This document shows, piece after piece, positions 63,316 through 64,000 of a DNA stretch of 64,000 nucleotides (position 1 is its first letter; every line of letters starts with the position of its first letter). The DNA comes from Lactococcus petauri. Lineage in GTDB: Bacteria > Bacillota > Bacilli > Lactobacillales > Streptococcaceae. The notes below the pieces were generated by a model. It was not told the DNA's origin, ran no database searches, and saw only the letters and a program-made list of their open reading frames with translations. A program made the position numbers and the translations under genes. The stretch is taken from NCBI RefSeq assembly GCF_002154895.1, contig NZ_MUIZ01000002.1:62001-126000 (forward strand). The letters are read 5' to 3'.

Positions 63316-64000
63316 ATGTTTAGAAGATTAGGATTGTCCATTTACCCTGATAATAGTAAGTTTGAAGAAGACTTAGCTTATTTGAAGTTGGGAAATAAAC
63401 ATGGTTTTGAGCGTATTTTTATGTCAATGTTGGAAGTAACAGAAGGGAAAGAAAAAGTAGCAGAAAAGTTTTCAAAGATTATCAAAGAAGCAAAAATGCT
63501 AAATTACGAAGTAATTTTAGACATTGCCCCTAATATCTTCGATGAACTTGCTATCTCATATGATGATTTGTCTTTTTTCCATCAACTTGGGGCGGATGGT
63601 TTACGCTTAGATGTAGGATTTGATGGAAATAAGGAAGCTAACTTATCGTTCAATCCATTTGGCTTAGTTATTGAGTTAAATATGAGTAATGATGTGGCTT
63701 ACTTGGATAATATATTGAGCTATAAAGCAAATAAACCTTATATTTATGGTTGTCATAATTTCTACCCACAAGAAGGAAGTGCCTTACCCTTAGACTTTTT
63801 TGAAAAATGTAGTCAGAGATTTAAAAAACAAGGGATTCGTACAGCGGCATTTGTTACCAGTCAGACAGCTCAACTAGGACCGTGGGATATTAACGACGGC
63901 TTACCTACATTGGAAATGCATCGTCATCTACCAATCAGCGTTCAAGCTAAGCATCTTTTTGCGACAGAATTGATTGATGACGTTATTATTGGTAACGCTT
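63316..64000 (+). CDS. mupG: 6-phospho-N-acetylmuramidase MupG (DUF871), N-terminal part
   Basis: ATG at 63316 after AGAGGAG; open to the window end (228 codons). It begins FRRLGLSIYPDNSKFEEDL, with FERIFMSMLEV, LDIAPNIFDEL, GADGLRLDVGF, IYGCHNFYPQEGS and TLEMHRHLP, the TIM-barrel signature of DUF871. S. aureus MupG cleaves MurNAc-6P-GlcNAc after PTS import in cell wall recycling. The C-terminus lies beyond the window. Confidence 0.92.
   Translation, partial: MFRRLGLSIYPDNSKFEEDLAYLKLGNKHGFERIFMSMLEVTEGKEKVAEKFSKIIKEAKMLNYEVILDIAPNIFDELAISYDDLSFFHQLGADGLRLDVGFDGNKEANLSFNPFGLVIELNMSNDVAYLDNILSYKANKPYIYGCHNFYPQEGSALPLDFFEKCSQRFKKQGIRTAAFVTSQTAQLGPWDINDGLPTLEMHRHLPISVQAKHLFATELIDDVIIGNA

Overview
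The window reads as chromosomal DNA of a low-GC lactic acid bacterium of the Streptococcaceae, most likely Lactococcus (garvieae/petauri/formosensis-like; this species-level guess is inference). Supporting signs are AT-rich sequence, strong GGAGG ribosome binding sites, comFA/comFC, an alpha-glycerophosphate oxidase (GlpO) in place of a respiratory GlpD, an L21 leader before rplU-prp-rpmA, a YoaB-type P-type ATPase behind a yybP-ykoY (Mn2+) riboswitch, MurT/GatD, and cre-like operators before sugar genes. No rRNA, tRNA, insertion sequence, prophage or CRISPR array was found.

Layout. 1-1251: tail of a GH1 phospho-glycosidase and its LicT-type antiterminator. 1312-2446: rplU-prp-rpmA. 2510-2985: dead ABC ATPase gene. 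3171-6774: ald, then phoH, a NUDIX gene, ybeY and dgkA. 6777-8707: comFA-comFC on the minus strand. 8729-11444: YigZ/IMPACT protein, DUF475 (TerC-like) membrane protein, alpha/beta hydrolase. 11564-15843: glycine T-box, FNT transporter, glyQ, glyS, DUF896. 15989-18825: CLC channel and Mga-like regulator. 18894-20803: first SipW-like/DUF6273 secreted protein, with a pentanucleotide repeat in its leader. 20891-25135: glpK-glpO-glpF. 25186-32989: a catabolic locus with PTS IIBC and IIA, GH38 alpha-mannosidase, RpiR regulator, GH1 and ROK kinase. 33051-36448: DUF2200, Mn riboswitch, P-type ATPase. 36500-42504: MenA-like prenyltransferase, acetyltransferase, sbcD-sbcC. 42561-44256: obg with a structured leader and a 55-aa follower. 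44385-48191: RibD/DHFR-like protein, FAD oxidoreductase, RNase R. 48203-51841: NAD genes nadD, pncB, GNAT, nadE. 51911-55317: ABC transporter. 55377-57176: second DUF6273 paralogue with its own pentanucleotide repeat. 57241-59381: murT-gatD. 59515-59966: type I toxin-antitoxin locus plus a candidate sRNA. 60031-60762: queH. 60805-64000: GntR regulator, cellobiose-type PTS IIC, small membrane protein and MupG (cut by the window end).

Most notable is the pair of unlinked genes at 19078 and 55578. Both encode secreted or membrane-tethered proteins with the same architecture. Their promoter and leader regions align over about 90 bp. Each carries a perfect pentanucleotide tract at the predicted transcription start, but with different units: AGAGC x6 in one and CAGCA x9 in the other. 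Each tract is followed by the same small hairpin exactly 60 nt before the start codon. This looks like a length-variable (possibly phase- or level-variable) surface protein family, with an Mga-like regulator next to one copy. Other items are an unannotated holin-like type I toxin with a convergent antitoxin RNA, five genes whose start codon lies 6-7 nt after an extended -10 box (leaderless candidates), and a formate/nitrite-type transporter under glycine T-box control.
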